DNA of 64,000 bases, from assembly GCA_034766995.1 (NCBI GenBank), contig CM068321.1, positions 10,367,526 to 10,431,525 on the forward strand, in the 5' to 3' direction. Position numbers and translations under genes: made by a program. Positions 60,557 through 64,000 of this stretch are shown piece after piece. Each line of letters opens with the position of its first letter. Positions within the stretch are counted from its first letter, which is position 1. The notes beneath the pieces were generated by a model. It searched no databases and was not told the origin of the DNA. It saw only the letters and a program-made list of their open reading frames with translations. This stretch comes from Acanthacorydalis orientalis (lineage: Eukaryota; Arthropoda; Insecta; Megaloptera; Corydalidae).

Positions 60557-62836
60557 AATCATTACAAAAACATTATAAAAAATAATGTCCTCTCTTATGA
60601 CCTTCATAAATGTATCACTAGACCTCACCTCACGATGTAGAAACAATATTTTGTGTAATTTATTTGTCGAAAAAAGGAATATTTTAAAAAACCATATTTT
60701 TCAGAACCAGTGATCACTTTTTTTCAAAATATTTAAATATCCAAACCGATACATAGTTGTTTCGATCAAGGTTAGTTCTATTCTGTCGACCGCCATATTT
60801 ACCCAATTCATCAAACCTCTTCAGTCATATTTTACAAGAAAATACATGATTTTAAAATTCAATGTAGTTTTATTCTTCTCCAATTTATATTTCGATCATA
60901 TCAACTAGAAAGTATTGAATTTAATTTTGATACTGGATGTTTTGCTTCTAAAAAGTGTAAATATATTTCTCTAATTATAAATGTTGAGTAATGCACATTT
61001 TTCTTCCTTTAATAGGTTTTATCAAAAGTTTTCGTTTAGTAACATATTTATAGTATCCGTAGTGTGCAAATGTGTATTATTCGCTTGTCGATTTATTCTA
61101 GTTTCTAAAGTTATTACCTTAATTTTAGGACTATTTAATTTTTCGGTTATACTTTACTGTAGTCCTTATTTTATACTTTTTTAATACTGTGTAATCACGA
61201 GAGACGTGAACAGAGCTTTGTAGCAATTATTCCAACCCTGAAGTTATTTTTAAAAAAAAACCATTCGAATTTTATTTTCTAACAAAATTCCCAATTTGTC
61301 GAAGTGTTTTATCTTTCTTCTAAAATTTACATATCAGTTTTGTAATGTCTAAATATCTTTCGGGGCTCTTATGTGCGTGCTATATTTGTTACTTTTATGA
61401 GAAATAAATTAATTGACGAACTGTTCGAACTATATTTTGAAAATGTTTCTACTAATTTCATCCAGCTTAGTATCAAATGTGATTCCGTGTTTGCTTTACA
61501 TGAAATAAACGTACTGTATCGCTCTGCGTTCTTCTTTGGTCTTATAAACAGATCAAGGGAGAAACTCACCTGTGAACTATGGGACTATTAAAGAAACTAA
61601 AACATACATATATTGTTTACAGTCTTATATTTGCAAATAATCGAAAGAAATTGGAAAGAATTCAATATATTAGCATTTATAAGCAAGTTTTTCAAATATT
61701 AAAAACAGTTAAAAACAAATTCACGTTTAATGTACAGCAGGTAATTATCCCCATTACCACTCCCATTGGATTCGCTATTGATGTAATTTTTATCTGTGAT
61801 ACATTGTGTAGTTGTTTTGAATGTCATTTTCATTCTGTTATAAAAGACATTAAATATTTTGTTGTATAAATCATATTGTTTTTGTTTGTGATTAAAAATA
61901 TACTTATTTTTTTAAAAAAGAAATGAAACTATTGAAGTATTTAACATACTTTTTTCCTCCTAATCCATGTTTATTTATTTTATTTGCAGAAATTATTCTG
62001 TATTTATTTTTAGGTATGGAATAAAGGAAATATACTGATTTTTAAATCAAATTACCCTTTTATTCGAATATATTTCTACAAGTAACTTCGAATCGATATG
62101 CGTATTAAACAAATAAGTTAATATGTACATTTATAAATTGCATAAAATATGTTTTCTTTTCTTTTCTATTTAAAAAAAATATATATTCCGTATCTATATT
62201 ATTTATATAATTTATTTTTGATTATACTAAGACGGTGTTTTTTTAAAAGTTTAATCAAAACATAACTAGGATTTGAATCGGTAATAAATTCAAATTAACT
62301 AATTTTTGCATTATATTTTTACAATTTGTTTTGTATTAAATTATTTTATTAGAAGATCTTTATCTCAGTAGTGTCGTATATGAATTTAGTTAATTAAGTT
62401 AAATATTACGAGTAATTCACAATTAACTTATAATTTGTTTGTTCTTTTTTATAATTGGTTTTTGTTTTATTTTTTCAATTCTGTAGTCACTGCAATAAGA
62501 AAACGGTTGACAGGTTTATTAGAAGTATGCAGAATTTAAGCTGTCGTTACTGAACCACAATGTACACTTGTCATACAATTTTTAACATAATTTCACAATA
62601 TATGGAATGATAAAAAATGATAGATTATTAGTAAATGCACCACGATTAGAAATATAGGTTCTAAAATAAATTACAATCGAATTCTTACGATTTTTATGCG
62701 AAGTGATATTATTTTATAGTCCTATAATCAGTGTGTTACCCAAAATAAAAACATAGATCTCAGATTACAATTTTGCACTGGTTTTCTGCACTTGAATTTG
62801 TAATAGAAATTATAATATTTATATTCTTTCTTACCC

Positions 62837-62839
<3 letters not shown>

Positions 62840-62920
<81 letters not shown>
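62840..62920. repeat. (TA)n microsatellite
   Basis: About 80 bases with one ACA interruption. Confidence 0.95.
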
Positions 62921-62923
<3 letters not shown>

Positions 62924-62934
62924 TATATTATATA

Positions 62935-63080
62935 TACATAAATGTACACTGTTCTGTGTTTGGCACAATCGTTTGCATGCGTGTGTCGTTGTTGTGTACG
63001 CGGGGGGCTCGTGTTTTATTTTGTTTTAAATGACAATGCGTTTTCGGATAACTTGCAAAATGGCAGGCGATTAATTTAAT
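62935..63080. other. Small GC-richer patch
   Basis: GTTTGCATGCGTGTGTCG and GTACGCGGGGGGCTCG. It lies just left of the candidate terminal exon. Confidence 0.35.
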
Positions 63081-63114
63081 ACGTGGTGTTTCTCTTTTTC
63101 GTGTGTTTTTTCAG

Positions 63115-63185
63115 GCTATCGTCCTTATCTGTTTCATCATGACGTACCAACTTTTCTGAAATCAACTCATATTTTAAACATGTAA
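63115..63185 (+). CDS. Candidate orphan terminal exon (unassigned gene)
   Basis: A strong pyrimidine tract (TTTCTCTTTTTCGTGTGTTTTTTCAG, ending at 63114) precedes an open stretch. With two leftover bases (GC) it reads YRPYLFHHDVPTFLKSTHIL, then NM and TAA at 63183-63185. YLFHHD-VP resembles YFFHHYELP of membralin, but the phase does not fit a direct join from the 37569 donor. That join would instead give 14 hydrophobic residues and a TGA at 63157-63159. It could be an alternative last exon, the end of an unseen neighbour gene, or chance. I recognise no protein family. Confidence 0.3.
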
Positions 63186-63272
63186 TTAATATTTGCTAAG
63201 TTGTAAATGTAATTACTGTATACTTTTTTCTGTTCTTTAATTTTCATGTAAACATGTAGATATCATACATGC

Positions 63273-63280
<8 letters not shown>

Positions 63281-63352
<72 letters not shown>
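63281..63352. repeat. (TA)n microsatellite with a CATA interruption
   Basis: TA to about 63308, ACATACA, then TA to 63352. Confidence 0.95.
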
Positions 63353-63356
<4 letters not shown>

Positions 63357-64000
63357 GCACTTTGGACAATACAGAAAGGTTTAGTTTTATACATGTGTAT
63401 CGACATTTACAATATTCTTTTCGATTTTTTACATAGGTAATATTATTTATTCTTTTTTCATTATATTTTTCTTTTTCCACATATTTTTTACAAGACATAT
63501 TTGTAACTTATGATGTAAATATGTGATGTAATTCAAGTGTACATAAATTTATCATATATAGGTTCGTTTATAGTTAGGTTTTTTTGTTTGTTTAATGTTA
63601 ATATTATATATATATTATATAGAGAGAGAGAAATGAAAGCGAGGTGAAAGATAAAATATTATATGGAAGTAGTTAACGAATAAATTAATATACAAATTAT
63701 GTATGCGTTTTTTTACCTTAATATTTTATATTAGTTTTATATCATTACCTAAACTGATATAGTAAAAATTGTATTAGGGTACAAAAACAAACATTACGTT
63801 CTTATGTATATAATATATTTAACCGCCGTTAGCAGGTGCGTCTCTTATGCAGAGTAGATGTGCTCGTTCATATGATCTATTATTCGCTACAATGAAGAAG
63901 ATTGCGAAGACGTTATGTTCCAGATGAACGAATAAAGAAAACATTTTGGAAAGAAATGTGTGTACTTGTAAATAAACTAGACGTTCAAGTCACTGTATTA
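63353..64000. other. AT-rich stretch to the window end
   Basis: A short GAGAGAGAGA run lies near 63620. The last 170 bases (63825-64000) are less AT-rich (GCCGTTAGCAGGTGCGTC), but no frame is convincing. Confidence 0.4.

Larger units (their letters stand above)
57721..62839. other. AT-rich stretch downstream of membralin
   Basis: About 5 kb with a TA array at 60496-60549 and a possible Tc1-like terminus near 59370. Open frames around 59643-60220 and 61373-61869 have no recognisable domain and no splice-site support. Confidence 0.4.

Noticed and set aside
61373..61869. Two adjacent open frames of 72 and 96 codons downstream of membralin
   Set aside because: No homology, AT-rich codon use like the flanks, no splice or promoter signal.

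Overview
The window reads as nuclear DNA of an AT-rich animal, most likely an insect; the order cannot be fixed from this sequence. The reasons are spliced coding exons with GT/AG borders, long introns, about forty (TA)n microsatellites, and decayed transposons typical of arthropods: several mariner groups, piggyBac, Helitron and RTE.

The one host gene I can name is membralin (TMEM259), on the + strand. Two exons are visible. A 100-base exon at 37470-37569 encodes a membrane-associated stretch, and the last coding exon at 56922-57473 encodes the conserved HHYELP motif and a Ser/Thr-rich tail ending at a TAA. The join between them is phase 0, and the intron is 19.35 kb long. Everything left of 37470 is probably upstream intron of the same gene. 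The earlier coding exons were not found and are probably outside the window.

The introns hold four kinds of material. (1) Transposon remnants: two TTAA-flanked piggyBac deletion derivatives that both keep the C-terminal Cys-rich end (168-836, 24971-25598), a TTAA MITE (4120-4447), five mariner copies of at least three groups (16722-17834, 36660-37068, 50535-51171, 52609-53828, 55463-55960), two pieces of a DUF4817-type Tc1/mariner relative (18921-19648, 47940-48410), a Helitron helicase end (46191-46391), an open 3' end of an RTE retrotransposon inside a (TA)n array (46756-47418), and an unclassified 1.5-kb terminal-inverted-repeat element with a small spliced reading frame (40191-41703). (2) About 41 (TA)n arrays, roughly 4% of the window by my hand tally. 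(3) About 15 islands, 0.1-0.75 kb each, much richer in G+C and CpG than the surrounding sequence. (4) A dispersed inverted-repeat family with at least six copies.

Right of the membralin stop there is a short 3' UTR with two AATAAA signals. It is followed by AT-rich sequence with no recognised gene, except one candidate orphan terminal exon at 63115-63185. No tRNA, rRNA, CRISPR or prokaryotic system was seen. The most interesting leads are the unclassified element, the CpG islands, the foldback family, the orphan exon and a triple hairpin at 38524-38598.
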